This document shows positions 22,292 through 32,488 of a stretch of 32,488 bases of DNA, piece by piece (positions within the stretch are counted from its first letter, which is position 1; each line of letters starts with the position of its first letter). This stretch comes from Phallusia fumigata (lineage: Eukaryota; Chordata; Ascidiacea; Phlebobranchia; Ascidiidae). The stretch covers positions 1-32,488 of the forward strand of contig QXVZ01004356.1 in the NCBI GenBank assembly GCA_008931825.1. The letters run 5' to 3'. The notes under the pieces were generated by a model. That model was given only the letters and a program-made list of their open reading frames with translations. It had not been told where the DNA came from and did not search any database. The translations under genes were made by a program, and so were the position numbers.

Positions 22292-22610
22292 GAAGGAATG
22301 GAGTTTTGTTTTTTTGTTTTTGATTTTTTTTAAATGCTAATCAATCGATCGTTCATGCAAGCAGATTTTTAAAAAGGCAATGCTGGCAAAAATACGTCAA
22401 GTGTGAATGCAACATCCGTCACGGATCACTAAACGCTGGCACGGATGACTAATAACTTTAAATTGTACACAAATCGGCAATAGATTGGAAGTGGAAGATG
22501 TAAACGATGTGATATCATCTGCGTACCTAGTGGTGTAGAAATGCTGTCAACAAAGGATTTTTGGTAATCATGATACTCAGTGAGCCACTAAAAACCTGTA
22601 GTGCGAGCTA
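22292..22610. repeat. About 315-nt duplicated segment, right copy
   Basis: Starts with GAAGGAATGGAG directly after the N and ends GTGCGAGCTA before unique sequence. Differs from 21976-22290 by substitutions and a small insertion near 22575. Most simply an unmerged allelic overlap. Confidence 0.9.
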
Positions 22611-22819
22611 CAAAAGGCCTTGGGCGCACTGATTTAAGGACAAAATAGAAACAATCCTGAATCAGTGAATCGCATTACTTAAAGGAGTACCAAAGAAGTT
22701 GAATTAAGACTGTAACTTTATAAAATTATCCACATTTTACTTTACTGTGAAAAAGTTTTTTTTGTACTCCAGCAAAATATCAGTGTGTTTGTAAGTCAAA
22801 TTTTGAAAATACTGCAAGG

Positions 22820-24745
22820 ATGGACTGGCTTAATGCGTTGTCAAATGGATGCATTTTCTTTACTATTGTCATGTTTGCAACAGGAATGTAAGTATCCTTC
22901 TGTTTTTCATTTGTATTTCGAAAGGCTAAACATGATCCTTCAATGCGGTTATTAAGATTAGGTAAATGCTTGTGTAAATTACCTTTATTAATTGAATTAA
23001 CTTTTTGCACAGACCTCAATGCCTGCAAATGTTTCGCCAAAAGAAAACAGCAAACATCCCATTTCTTCCCTATTTGATGACCAATGTCAAGTATGTATTG
23101 ATTGCACATCTATAAGTTATGGATTTATCACTTTTAGGTCTTTTTATTTTACCTTATCCATTCCTATAAATTTAAAACAAGGAACAGTTTGTAAAAATGC
23201 TGGGAAATTTAGTAACAACAAGCAACACACATGGAAAAATTATTTAATCTATTTATATAATATGTCTTACCAAAAGGGTAATGAAGGTCAAGAATTTTTT
23301 CTCGCAAACGAAATTTTAATCGAATTTTTTTCTAAGTAATACCATGGAAAACAGCAACATGGGAATGTAAACATTTGGCATTTGCAAAATAAAGCACAGA
23401 AACTTGTCATTGCAACAATTATAATTTAGATTTTATTGCTTAACTACAAAAAAATGATAGATTACATGACCATTTAAAACACATGATGCTTAAAGTTTGA
23501 ACACAGCACCAGTACTTTCTGTGTGACAGCAACACAGAAAATACATTTCAGGTGATGTTTTTAAACAACAATGTAGAAGGACTGCATGTATACTTGATTT
23601 CTTACTTAGTTTTTTGTCATCATCCAGTTTGAACTTGGTACCATTTGTAATATGTGATAAACGTTTTACAGCAATGTTTCATGGATAATATATGGGCAGA
23701 TGACCAATAACTTCACTGTTGTTTTTGTCAATGTGGTTGGGTCATGTTTACAGTCCATATACATGGTTGTCCACATTTTTTACAGTGATTCTAAGGTAAG
23801 GTTTGCCTTAGTGCCATATCTAAAAGCATGCTGTTGCATTTGGTAATGGTTTAATAAAATATTTGTGTATCTTGTATCTTGATTTAACTATGCATGTAAT
23901 TAGCCAAAGTGTAGGTGAGAGGAAATGAAAATAAATAAACAATTTGCACTTGTTTTACATTTCAGAAACAGCAAGTGTTTCAAAGTTTAACAGCTGGCCT
24001 GCTTGTAGTCATCAGTTGGTTTGTGGTGACTTACGGATTTGAAAGTTTGTCAGTTTCTATCAACATTACAGGATTTGTTTGCTGTATCATCACTGTTCTC
24101 ATGTTTGCTTCACCATTGGCTGAAATCGTAAGTAGAACTACTATGATGCTGCAATAAATAATGTCAGTTCCTTTCATTTTAAACAACTTTAAAAGGTGTA
24201 TAGCCCACCTGGTGAATTGACAGTTTATTTTACTGTTTTTGAGTGAGCTTTCATACATATGTTTCTATCAGTGCCTAAAAATGAGAAGTTTGCTACATTT
24301 AATGGTTTGTTTTCTTTCACTAAAGACCCTGTGTTTATATTCTGTTGCAGAACACTGTTATTGCAGAGCAATCAACTGCCAGAATTTCCTTTCCATTGAC
24401 CGTGGCCTCATTTATGTGTGGTGGATTGTGGACATTATTTGGAACAGTATTAGGTGACAGTTTTATTGTGGTAAGTAAAAGTAAACATAGAATATTTGCA
24501 ATGTCTTGATTCCCTTATCTGCTGCTTAAACCTATAATAAAGTAAATACCAAACCTTTAAAAGTAATAGACAGAAAAATAAATGGCTTTTCATCCTGTAC
24601 AATTTTTTGTAATGAATATGGCGTAGTGCATGATTTTTTTCAAACGTTTCTTTAGGTTCCAAATGCTTTGGGTGTTGTGACAAGTATGGTGAGATTCTTC
24701 CTTTTCCACAAATACCCAACTAAATCTCCAGTACTGCCAATGTGA
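22820..24745 (+). CDS. SLC50A1: SWEET sugar transporter (SLC50A1), 6 exons, 213 aa
   Basis: Seven-helix bidirectional sugar uniporter of the SWEET/MtN3 family, located in the Golgi or plasma membrane. Exons: 22820-22887, 23013-23090, 23672-23795, 23966-24127, 24351-24470, 24656-24745, totalling 642 nt with consistent phases. Human SWEET1 is 221 aa, so the model is full length. Family landmarks in order are PQCLQMFRQKKTANIPFLPY (first MtN3 repeat, after helix 1), TNVNNVSWIIYG (helix 2), VNVVGSCLQSIY (helix 3), ITVLMFASPLAEI (helix 5), STARISFPLTVASFMCGGLW (helix 6) and VPNALGVVTSMVRFFLFHKYP (helix 7; the final residues precede a short tail). The ATG at 22820 leaves only three residues before the first helix, as is usual for the family. 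It lies downstream of LMLN on the same strand, with no sign of co-regulation. Confidence 0.96.
23091..23671 (+). other. SWEET gene intron 2
   Basis: A 581-nt intron, donor GTATGT and acceptor TTTTACAG. It holds an AATAAA at about 23386 that could allow premature polyadenylation, but nothing else of note. Confidence 0.75.
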
Positions 24746-26010
24746 TGGGAGGAAGTTGGAAGCCAAGTGAGAAATGTATTCCATGGCTCCCACAATGCTT
24801 GCCTTTTGCAAGGCATTGCAAAACTGTTGGCAATATATATATATACATACTTATATAAGGTGGCTCACATATGTTATGAACATAAGTTGGCTTTTTCAGA
24901 CAAGCTTTAATTTTTGTGTCAGTATGACGTTTTTTAAAAGTGAAACAATGTTGCTAATTACTGATAACCAATCTGTACGCCTGAAAATTATAAGAGACCC
25001 TGGTCGAAGATCGTTTTGTACGTTTACTGAATGACACTGTAACTTAGTTTCAACACAAGCTAGGGGCAATAAATTTTACTGCTACACAACTCCCTTCTTA
25101 GTCCAAAAAGCAGTTAAATCCACTGAAGTTTTCTTTGTGCAAATATTTTTGTTTTTTTTCCTTCTTTTACAGAAAAGTATCTGTGAGGGTTTTGTTGGGT
25201 ATGTACAATGCATAATCCATCTATCAATAGGGACCCTAATGCAAAGGCCAAAATCTCATTGCAATTTGAATTATTTGTCGACTGTCTGTATCATGCACTT
25301 GTGTGTTGCCTTTATTCGCATTTTTAAACCAAAAGCTGTTTTTAAAACGGTACTGACAATCGTTGCGTCTCGTTGTTTGCTAAAACTTTCCTTAAACACG
25401 TTGTAAACATTTCGCATTGGAGCTTTATAGATTCGTACTCGGTAATGGCTTGTTATTAACTTTTATGTTTACTGTAATTTACAAACACTAAATATTTTAT
25501 TATAGTGGTTGTTTAAAAACTGCGAAAGGGGTCTATGGTATATCGTGTATCCTTTCCGTCATGTCTGCAGCGTGTCTTTAAACATGCCCAAATATAGTTT
25601 GGATTGTCGTTTTCGCGCATTTGGCAGTAGGTAAATAAAACATGTCTCTTTTTAATAGACCTCGATTTGGGTCTTTCAATAAGTAACAGGTCTATAAAAC
25701 TAGACTAGTTGCAGCGCAACTTTAAGTGCGCCCCCATTTGTTAAATATAAAAATAGTGATTATCGATAAAAAAGCATTAGAACAAAAAACTGCAAGAAAT
25801 ACACAGCACAGCGCATCATCAAAAAACACTTTCTGACAAAAGCCACAAAAAGAAAAACAAATACCACATCGATACCAGACAAACAGCATTTAAATCGGCA
25901 GTTCGCTTCAAGGCATTTACACATTACAGTGTGAATCGCAATAAATCGCAGTCAGTAAGAGTAGTACAAAATTTGCGCCTAAGTTCCGCCTGAACAACGC
26001 CATCGGGTTC
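24746..26010. other. SWEET 3' flank and A/C-rich spacer
   Basis: Contains the SWEET 3' UTR, a short TA/TATATACATA microsatellite near 24834-24848, and an A/C-rich stretch at about 25786-25960 that resembles 28030-28200. No gene is called; the open frame at 25137-25406 has no domain. Confidence 0.5.
25068..25073 (+). terminator. Candidate poly(A) signal AATAAA for the SWEET gene
   Basis: AATAAA lies 323 nt downstream of the SWEET stop codon on the same strand, in the expected position for a short animal 3' UTR. No transcript evidence is available. Confidence 0.4.
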
Positions 26011-26108
26011 TTAACTTATTACAATAAAGCTTGTAATGCCTGTAAAAACAAAGAAAATAAACGCAAGCTCTGCTAAAATAAGAGCAATGTTTTCACCATG
26101 CTGCAGCT
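26011..26108 (-). CDS. Possible C-terminal exon of a small membrane protein (weak)
   Basis: On the minus strand, an acceptor (GTGGTTACAG) at 26110-26109 opens a 31-residue frame ending in TAA at 26011: LQHGENIALILAELAFIFFV then FTGITSFIVIS, a single hydrophobic helix. There is no ATG in frame, so an upstream exon would be needed and I could not place one. The caution is that the DNA is T-rich and itself contains a good acceptor-like tract (TTTGTTTTTACAG). The hydrophobicity may simply be translated intron. Family unknown. Confidence 0.25.
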
Positions 26109-28474
26109 CTGTAACCACAAAAGGTGAGAGTGACCTCTACATGGAGGAAGAAACATGTGGGAGCGAACACCTGTACAACTTTGGCGCAATTTAGGCCCCT
26201 AGATATATTTTCAATTGGACCACAGCCAATCGTTAGAATGTGTGTTATTGTGGTCTAACTGTCTCGCTTGTAACAGGCGTTGGACACTGTATTGTTGTTG
26301 GTTGACCATACATGCCTGTTATCCGGAAAACGGCCAAAATGATCCATTGTGTCCCATACACCAAACAGGATAATCGCAGCAGTTTGTTTAAATGTTTTTG
26401 CCTTGCTCGCCGCTACAAAGCAGCAAAATTTTGATTTTGGAGAGCGGTTAGTCGACCAGCTGATAGAACCACGCTTAAACGCTTTTCGAGGCTTGTAGGC
26501 TGTAAAATGATTCGTATAGCGGTGGCTTGCAAGTCAAACACCAAGCGTAAATCTGTTCTTTTTATCAATTTCTTTTCAGTCAATTTCATTTTGCCTTTGT
26601 TCTTAAAAAAACCTGTAATTTTTTTCTGAGTTTTTTTACCGAACCAATACAAAAGTATGGTCTTTGCGGATTGGTACACACGTTTTGGATGTCCAATTTA
26701 TTTTATTTAACTGCAGTCTGACAAAGCCCTGACACCATAAATTGTCTTAAATTGTTACCACATTGTGTACATCTACCAGTCGGTAATCCGGTTCTTTTAC
26801 TGTATTTCCTCGTCGTGATTTAATGGAATACCATTATTCTACGTTTAAGGTCATGCCGACCACAACGTCCTTCATGTGGGTTGCAGAGAAACCACATTTA
26901 GTCTGTCAATATTTGCCCAATTGGACATATGTAACGTAGTAGGCTATTCTATAGGTCGCTGTATTTGCTTAACTTTCTGAAGCTACTGCGTAGACTAGAG
27001 CAACTGTGCGTAAGAACCATTGTATGAAAAGTTACTGGTTTTTGTTCAAGCCACAATGTATGTAACCCAAGTGGCTTCGTGCAGACATTTTCGAACTTAG
27101 GGCGTTCTGATGTCACACTTAACTTCACGTGACAGGCCTTTGCGTAACGCCCAACAAGTTCTGTTGGGTGTATCGTATACACCCAATGTGTTTTAAAATA
27201 TAGTCGAACGCAAACCTAATCATGCAATAAGTTTCAACAACATGTTAGATATAATTGTATATTTTCATCATCTTATAACACCCTGTGATTTGCACGCGAA
27301 TCGAGACATTATGTTGTCATGGCATAAGTTTTCCTGAAGAAAAAATGCAACGAAAGCAACAAAGATTATACAAAGAGATTTCGAGGTTTGCAGTTGGTAC
27401 GCAATATACAGAGGGTGAGGCATACTTGATATACGTGTACATATCTCACAACTTACAGGCGCCAAATTTTTGCTCTCGACATGAAACATATCGGCTTGTT
27501 TAAATGCAAACGCAAAGGTTATTAAAATCAGGTATGCGGGCGTTCGAAATTAAGGGTGTTAAAAATTGTCCAAACAAGAAATTATTTGTGAAATACATTT
27601 TTTTTCGAAAATACTTCAAATTATTCGTTTGAAGGATTCGCAAAACGTTCGCTTAAAAAAGCATCGAAAAAATCTTGGTGGTAATAGCAATCATAGTCGT
27701 ATGACTGAAAAATGGGAAACATAATTCTAATGCGACACATCATTAAAAGAATTGAAATTATTGTACCACAAAAATAATTTTCGCATGAAAGCATTATGAG
27801 GATGGTTTTTTAACCAAGGGTGCAAGATCTGTTTCTAGGATGTGCGAGGACATAAATCAATAGAGTTAGTTACATAGATACATTACATCTATAACATCCA
27901 GGTACTCTAAAAACATAATGGCTTTCAAACATGAGATAAATATTGCGTTCCAGACATTACAGAGGAGTGCGAGAAGTGGTAGGCCCAGAAAGAAACAGGT
28001 TAATAATCACTGATTTAGGACACAAATTTTAAAAAAACACACACCACAATGCACAATTAAGCAAAAACACTGCATAACAAAAACCAAGCACAATAAAACA
28101 CGGAATGAAAACATTGTTTCGACACAAGGCAAACACCATTAAAATCAGCTCAATTTTGAAAGCAGTTTGAAATAAAGTTATTTACAACAGTGATGATTTA
28201 GCCAAGTTTTGTGTACAGATNATTATTCAATTAATAATACACCATGATTTTTCCTAATGCAAAAAAATGGTTGGTTAACTTGTGTCCAAAATAATGTTTA
28301 TCTACGGTACATGATTGACTGCACATTTTTAACCTGTTAAGCATTCATTTAAAACTATCATATGTCACTAACATTTTATACATAGGGTGCCCAACCTCTG
28401 TGATACAGTACCATGCTTCATGTTAAGTACCAACTTCTCAAACTGATTCGATTTTATTGAGATTGCTACACAGG
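26109..28474. other. Long spacer, no gene recognised
   Basis: AT-rich. Open frames on both strands (26413-26679, 26949-27182, 27268-27503) lack domains and splice support. Short palindromes lie near 27148-27181, including GGGTGTATCGTATACACCC. An A/C-rich stretch at 28030-28200 resembles one at 25786-25960, and a single N sits at 28221 without flanking duplication. Small exons could be hidden here. Confidence 0.5.
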
Positions 28475-28555
28475 TTATTTACTCACAATCACAAACATAA
28501 CAAACACAAACAGTAAAACTGCAAAGGAAATAGCTCCAATTTCCTGACCCTTCAT
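28475..28555 (-). CDS. Possible 26-aa single-pass micropeptide or signal-peptide exon (weak)
   Basis: ATG at 28555 on the minus strand opens MKGQEIGAISFAVLLFVFVM then FVIVSK and a TAA at 28475, a polar start followed by one hydrophobic helix. The last codons also contain GTGAGTAAA, a good splice donor, so this could instead be a signal-peptide exon of a gene running left. T-rich DNA often encodes hydrophobic peptides by chance. Not assigned to a family. Confidence 0.25.
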   Translation of the reverse strand: MKGQEIGAISFAVLLFVFVMFVIVSK

Positions 28556-29201
28556 GACCCAGCTTTTCTCTCTCTTTCTCTTTTATTGACTGTTTGGCAA
28601 ACTACTTCACAAACCAACAATCAAATAAACTTTACTCAGTATTTTGCCAATTTTTGCATGCTGATTAGTTCAAAATTGAGCTTTACAGTAAAATTTATTA
28701 TTCTTTGCACCATTGCTGTAAACCTAACAACCACTTAATATCCCAAACCGTGCTGTTGCTCGTTTGTACTAAACAGTTAGCAGCCAGACAAGCAGGAAAA
28801 CAAAAAAGGGCCAAGTTCCTGATAGGGAGATCCCCAACTTGGTTTCTTATTTTATTCGGATAACAGACGCTACCTTGTGGAAGATTAGTTTTACCTTTTA
28901 AACGTTAGGTTGCGCTGTTTGCAGACATTGAGGCAACAAACCAAACATCACCAAACGAAGTCATTTAAATTGCGGAAGAAAACTAATTTTTCGGCCAAAT
29001 TTCTAGATACCATAAATTGGTTTCCCATTTAAAGAAACACCTGCACTCAGAGCCAGATTAGTAATTTATTAACCAGACTGTTCACGGATTTTGTGAGACG
29101 AAGTTTGCTCAGTCTGTGGGGTTGCGAAACTACACTGCTGCATTAGCTAAATTTAGACAAAATAAACGCAGTAAACACAGGGGTTCTGCGAGATTAACAC
29201 A
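28556..29201. other. Spacer and presumed promoter of the coiled-coil gene
   Basis: AT-rich. A CT-rich tract (TTCTCTCTCTTTCTC) lies near 28565. I see no coding exon or RNA gene. Confidence 0.5.
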
Positions 29202-31806
29202 ATGCGTGGTTTGGTTTTTATTGCCATTGTCGTAGTGTTTCTTGCGTTGCCAGTCAACAGCGGAAGGCAGGCTAGCTCCGCCAAAGTCAAGGTGAGTTTC
29301 AGTGCAACAGATAGAAATATAACACCGACATAAGGCGACACAACACATTATTTTTTATTATGTCGTATCACTAACTTTTATGATTAACCACCAGAAACCC
29401 AAAAAGCCTGCAAGTTGTCCGGATACCTGCAAGCTGAGACGAAGGATTGCAAAATTTGAGACTTCGGTAAAAGGTGAGTCGTTGCTGAATGGTAGTTTGA
29501 AAAGCAGTGCTATACCAGGGTCTGGTCTTTCTTTGGTTTGCTGAATTCGTCGATTCGTGGGGCATACAATGTTGTGTATCGGTACTATAAGCGACCACCT
29601 TTTTGCTGGGTGTGGTCTCTGGTTTCATTTTTAATTAATGTATTTCTTTTTGTAAGCTAACCATTTGCGCGTTTATTTTTTTTCCAGACAAAATATCGGC
29701 TTTCGAAAGAAGCGCACCAGAAAATGCATCCAGTTTGACGCTGGACGTAAACAACACCGCGTTGGTTAATAGATTCCTTGCTGAACTGCGGGAAAATGTT
29801 CTACAACAGCTGCAAGGCGACGCGGACGAAGCGATCGGGCAGCTAAAAGGAATACTGGTTGAAGAACAAGCAGCAATCAGTACTATATCCGCGCAGGTTA
29901 TATTACACTTGAATGTTTACATGCTAAAAGAAAGGCACAGACAACTCAAAACTGCCTGTGTTTATTTTACCACCATGCAGTATGACCTTTGGTTGTTCTA
30001 TTGGCCAAAAAGGAGATCAACCCTTTATTCTTGTTAGTCATTGTCAAAAGGTCATTGTATTGTTACGATGGACTGAATATAAAATAGTCGAGTAAATTTA
30101 AATCACTATACGCCAGGCCTGCAAGGGGCGTTATGTCGAATTAAAGTCGGCCTTTCAGTTTTAAGTACACTCTAATTTGGTATCAAGCCGCTCTTTCTGG
30201 CGATGCGCATGCTGTTGTCGTTGGCCTGCATAAAAGCTTTAGGGCAGATTCCAAAATTGAATATGCACAAGCACGTAATTCAAAGATGTGTAAATTGAGT
30301 TTTGCCTATGGTCAATTGTCCAAAATTTATACCCGGTACAACGTTGCAAGCGCGTGTTCGAATGTGCACTTTGGTCATTTTATGCAAATGGTATTTACAG
30401 GTCGAAGAAATGATTCGATCGATTCCCGAAGCGGTGTCACGCCTAGCACCGGTTCCAGTTCTACACAACCAAAGCAATCCCTTCACTGAAGATGCAATCC
30501 GGGCCATGAACACGACGATTTTAACTTTGAAGCGCCAAAACACCTCCTTGAAAAAGAAAACAAAAGTATTTATTAATTGCCAAAGTAAAAGGTTTGGTAA
30601 ACTCGTTCGAAAAACTCTAACCAGATTCCCGGGGTGTTTCCTAATCGCTTTTGACGCTAAACTGTTCTCTATGGCAGGGTTCCGAAAATACTTTTTGGCA
30701 CGGCCCACAAAAAATCGTTACTTGCGACCCTAACATTTTGTGAGAATAATTATGCGCAAATATTCAATACTAACAGTCAATATCTGACTATTGGCAACCT
30801 GTGTACATTACGGATGTGAGATGACTGAACACGTCAGCCAACTGTACTTTATTTTTGAATTAGACTTGCCCTAATTCAGAAACTAACTGATTGACTCAGA
30901 TTGCAGATAATCTAGCGAGGGTAATTCGGGAGCAGAACATTATTCTCGGATCACAAAACAATGAACTGCGTCTCCACAATCAAGGATTGGACCGCAAGGT
31001 AGGCCAATAAATCTTCATTACAATGTTTATAAATGATTTAGTAGCGGCAAATCGACGAAGTGTAGCATGGGTAAACAAATGTTTGCAAAACTACATTTGT
31101 TTGCGGCTCATGCGATCATGCCGCTGTACTAAACCGCATTGCGCATATCAAAACAAACAAACCGGTGAACGCAAAGAATGAATAATCACGCGGCTAATTG
31201 CCATATAAGCCATTGTCGGCGTAAACAGACGAGCACGTATTTCCCCTTCCAACAGTCAACACGAACACGATCTGTCATCGCCGTTCTTCATCTTTACAGC
31301 ATCGCGAACTTCGCCAGCGGGTGTTTGAACTTGAAAATAGCCTGGCGCAAGTAAATGCCACCGTGGTAGAGAACTCACGATCGACAGACACTAGCGAAAC
31401 TGACCAACACCAACTTGGACCAATCCACGATAGCGTATCCAACATACAAGCCAGTTCAAACCAGGCGATTGAGCGAATTGAAAGGTTGGAGCAATGGGCG
31501 CAGGCTGTGATTGACGAGGGAGATTTTCCCGACCTCCTTCCGACGTCGCATCCGCAGCCGGACAGTCCACCTAGCGGTAAGTCTGGTAAACTGCCAGTGT
31601 AACTTTACGGTACAGTCATCAAACGTACTATAAGCTACGTTAAGCTCCCCTTGTATATTGCCGTAATACAAATAACTTCAGCGATCATTGTAAGCCAAAC
31701 TGAGGGTGGAAATAGGTTTTATTGTGGCAACGTAACGCTGCAAAAAAACGGAACGGTGCGACATGGTGTACAACGAAACACAGCGTCAATATTTTCACGA
31801 GCCTAG
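29202..31806 (+). CDS. Secreted coiled-coil protein of unknown family, 7 exons, about 347 aa
   Basis: Exons: 29202-29291, 29395-29473, 29688-29896, 30401-30565, 30900-30998, 31300-31576, 31682-31806 (1044 nt, consistent phases). The first exon gives a clear signal peptide, MRGLVFIAIVVVFLALPVNS, then a basic stretch. Exon 2 has a CPDTC cysteine pair. The rest is mostly amphipathic helix with heptad spacing: LVNRFLAELRENVLQQL, ILTLKRQNTSLKKK, NLARVIREQNIILGSQNNEL and LRQRVFELENSLAQVNATVV, followed by a second short coil (AIERIERLEQWAQAV) and a Pro-rich piece. Several N-x-S/T sites suit secretion. The end is uncertain: exon 6 can read through its GTAAGT donor to a stop at 31602 (tail GKSGKLPV), or splice to 31682 and end with FYCGNVTLQKNGTVRHGV. 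It could be a matrix or oligomeric secreted protein. I do not recognise it. Confidence 0.72.
29897..30400 (+). other. Intron 3 of the coiled-coil gene
   Basis: A 504-nt intron with donor CAG|GTTATA (weak) and acceptor ATTTACAG. The intron is open for a short way after the donor, so a retained form would add about 47 residues. Nothing else seen. Confidence 0.65.
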
Positions 31807-32050
31807 AACAGAAGAATACAGAAATCAGACACACAGGTAACATGACGACAAAATACAAAACACCTGGAACAGTTGCGAAATCGCGTGGAATGGACAAGAG
31901 TGGGCGAAACTATGAGAACTTTGCTAAACACGCAAGGGCGACTAGTTTACAACCAGTCTAAATTGAAAGACAGTTTCGACATCCCGGATGTATAAAATGT
32001 GCATTAGGTATAAGTATCCCGGGTGTAAAGCTGCCATATTGTAGACATGG
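31807..32050. other. Convergent spacer between the coiled-coil gene (+) and the GPCR gene (-)
   Basis: Both neighbours end here. It should hold two 3' UTRs but I see no clear AATAAA on either strand. The second half repeats a 'CCCGG(A/G)TGTA' phrase near 31985 and 32018. Confidence 0.5.
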
Positions 32051-32488
32051 CTATTGGGGCTTCATAACATAATTAGCGTTAAATTCCCCTGATTCGTTGG
32101 GCGACTTCGCTACACTAAACACGTCATTGGCAATCTCATCGCGGTTTCTGTGCTGCTGCTGTAGTACGTCATTCGGATGATACTGACACGCGCTGGAGGT
32201 CGACCTGAACTTTCGCCGAAGCGTGCGGCGGGCGGTTTTAATCTGTCTGCAGCAGTAAGTCGCCTCAACGCGGCGCAGAGTCTTGTGAAACATGCGAACG
32301 ATTGAACGGCGGAAGTACGGCATTCGTGCGCCGTAAATGAGGCAATTCCATAAACTGTTTGAGAATAGCATAGTCATGGCAATGACGATCGCGCTTATGT
32401 AGTTGTTCGCTTGGCTGATATTTGAAGCTCCTTCAAATGCGATTTTTGCAATGACGGCTAGTAACGGTATTATGGCCACCGATATAGC
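32051..32488 (-). CDS. Rhodopsin-like (class A) GPCR, C-terminal part, 3' complete
   Basis: Seven-helix receptor at the plasma membrane; ligand unknown. The reading frame enters from the right edge and ends at TAA at 32051, giving 145 residues. The first 17 or so (AISVAIIPLLAVIAKIAF) fit part of helix 6, then an extracellular loop. Helix 7 follows with SNSLWNCLIYGARMPYFRRS, where N-C-L-I-Y stands in the NPxxY position and is followed by a helix 8-like RMPYFRRS segment. The cytosolic tail of about 85 residues is basic with a CC pair (possible palmitoylation) and ends YVMKPQ. The Pro to Cys change in NPxxY occurs in some receptors. Only the tail half is visible, so the subfamily cannot be named. 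Confidence 0.72.
   Translation of the reverse strand, partial: AISVAIIPLLAVIAKIAFEGASNISQANNYISAIVIAMTMLFSNSLWNCLIYGARMPYFRRSIVRMFHKTLRRVEATYCCRQIKTARRTLRRKFRSTSSACQYHPNDVLQQQHRNRDEIANDVFSVAKSPNESGEFNANYVMKPQ

Larger units (their letters stand above)
21087..22819. other. Spacer between LMLN and the SWEET gene
   Basis: Contains the LMLN 3' UTR, a 315-nt segment present twice around the N at 22291, and the SWEET 5' flank. No additional gene recognised; open frames at 21480-21701 and 21750-21971 lack domains. Confidence 0.55.

Noticed and set aside
22780-23109. Minus-strand 109-codon frame over the start of the SWEET gene
   Set aside because: Antisense shadow of SWEET exons 1 and 2, which are confirmed by family motifs and splice phase.
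26089-26196. Plus-strand 35-codon frame starting MFSPCCSSVTTKG
   Set aside because: Short, no domain, and lies opposite the weak minus-strand exon candidate; nothing supports translation.
27131-27181. Clustered short palindromes (CCCAAC..GTTGGG and GGGTGTATCGTATACACCC)
   Set aside because: Arms of only 6-8 nt in long AT-rich sequence. Not enough to claim a terminator, regulatory site or mobile element.
1-32488. tRNA, rRNA, CRISPR or bacterial-type operon features
   Set aside because: I looked for tRNA box B-like GGTTCGAATCC, direct-repeat arrays and Shine-Dalgarno-led gene strings and saw none; the gene architecture is metazoan.

Overview
This is a window of animal nuclear genome, most likely from a solitary ascidian tunicate such as Ciona. 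The genes are closely packed on both strands, introns are short and AT-rich with GT..AG ends (one is only 56 nt), and the orthologues recognised are metazoan. The genus call is an inference from gene style and protein similarity. Automatic ORF prediction is of little use here because most real exons are 60-250 nt. Gene models below were built by joining exons at splice sites so that phase is kept and the protein lines up with remembered vertebrate family members.

Layout from left to right. (1) 628-826, minus: the first two coding exons of a DDX3/PL10/Belle-type DEAD-box RNA helicase, running off the left edge. (2) 2051-9009, minus: a complete 19-exon TUBGCP3 (gamma-tubulin complex component 3), 893 aa. 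Its intron 10 appears twice because two allelic contig ends seem to be joined at a single N. A decayed copy of its exon 10 lies upstream at 9432-9541. (3) 10416-13011, plus: an unrecognised 683-aa type II membrane protein with four copies of a ~100-residue repeat, an acidic spacer, a Trp/Pro-rich segment and a Thr-rich stalk. This is the most novel item in the window. (4) 14525-21086, plus: a 16-exon leishmanolysin-like/invadolysin M8 metallopeptidase (LMLN), 903 aa, with possible furin sites, a long C-terminal ectodomain extension and a transmembrane anchor. (5) 22820-24745, plus: a complete 6-exon SWEET sugar transporter (SLC50A1), 213 aa. (6) 26011-28555, minus: two weakly supported short hydrophobic reading frames followed by related A/C-rich sequence. 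(7) 29202-31806, plus: a secreted coiled-coil protein of unknown family, about 347 aa. (8) 32051-32488, minus: the C-terminal end of a rhodopsin-like GPCR, running off the right edge.

The genes do not form an operon or a shared pathway. DDX3, GCP3 and SWEET are housekeeping-type genes. The repeat protein, LMLN, the coiled-coil protein and the GPCR are all secreted or at the cell surface. GCP3 and the repeat protein are transcribed divergently from a shared 1.4-kb spacer.

Assembly quality matters here. There are five single-N positions (1529, 6146, 13440, 22291, 28221). Three of them (6146, 13440, 22291) sit exactly between near-identical copies of flanking sequence, which is the signature of unmerged allelic contig ends in a very heterozygous diploid, so those duplications are probably not real.
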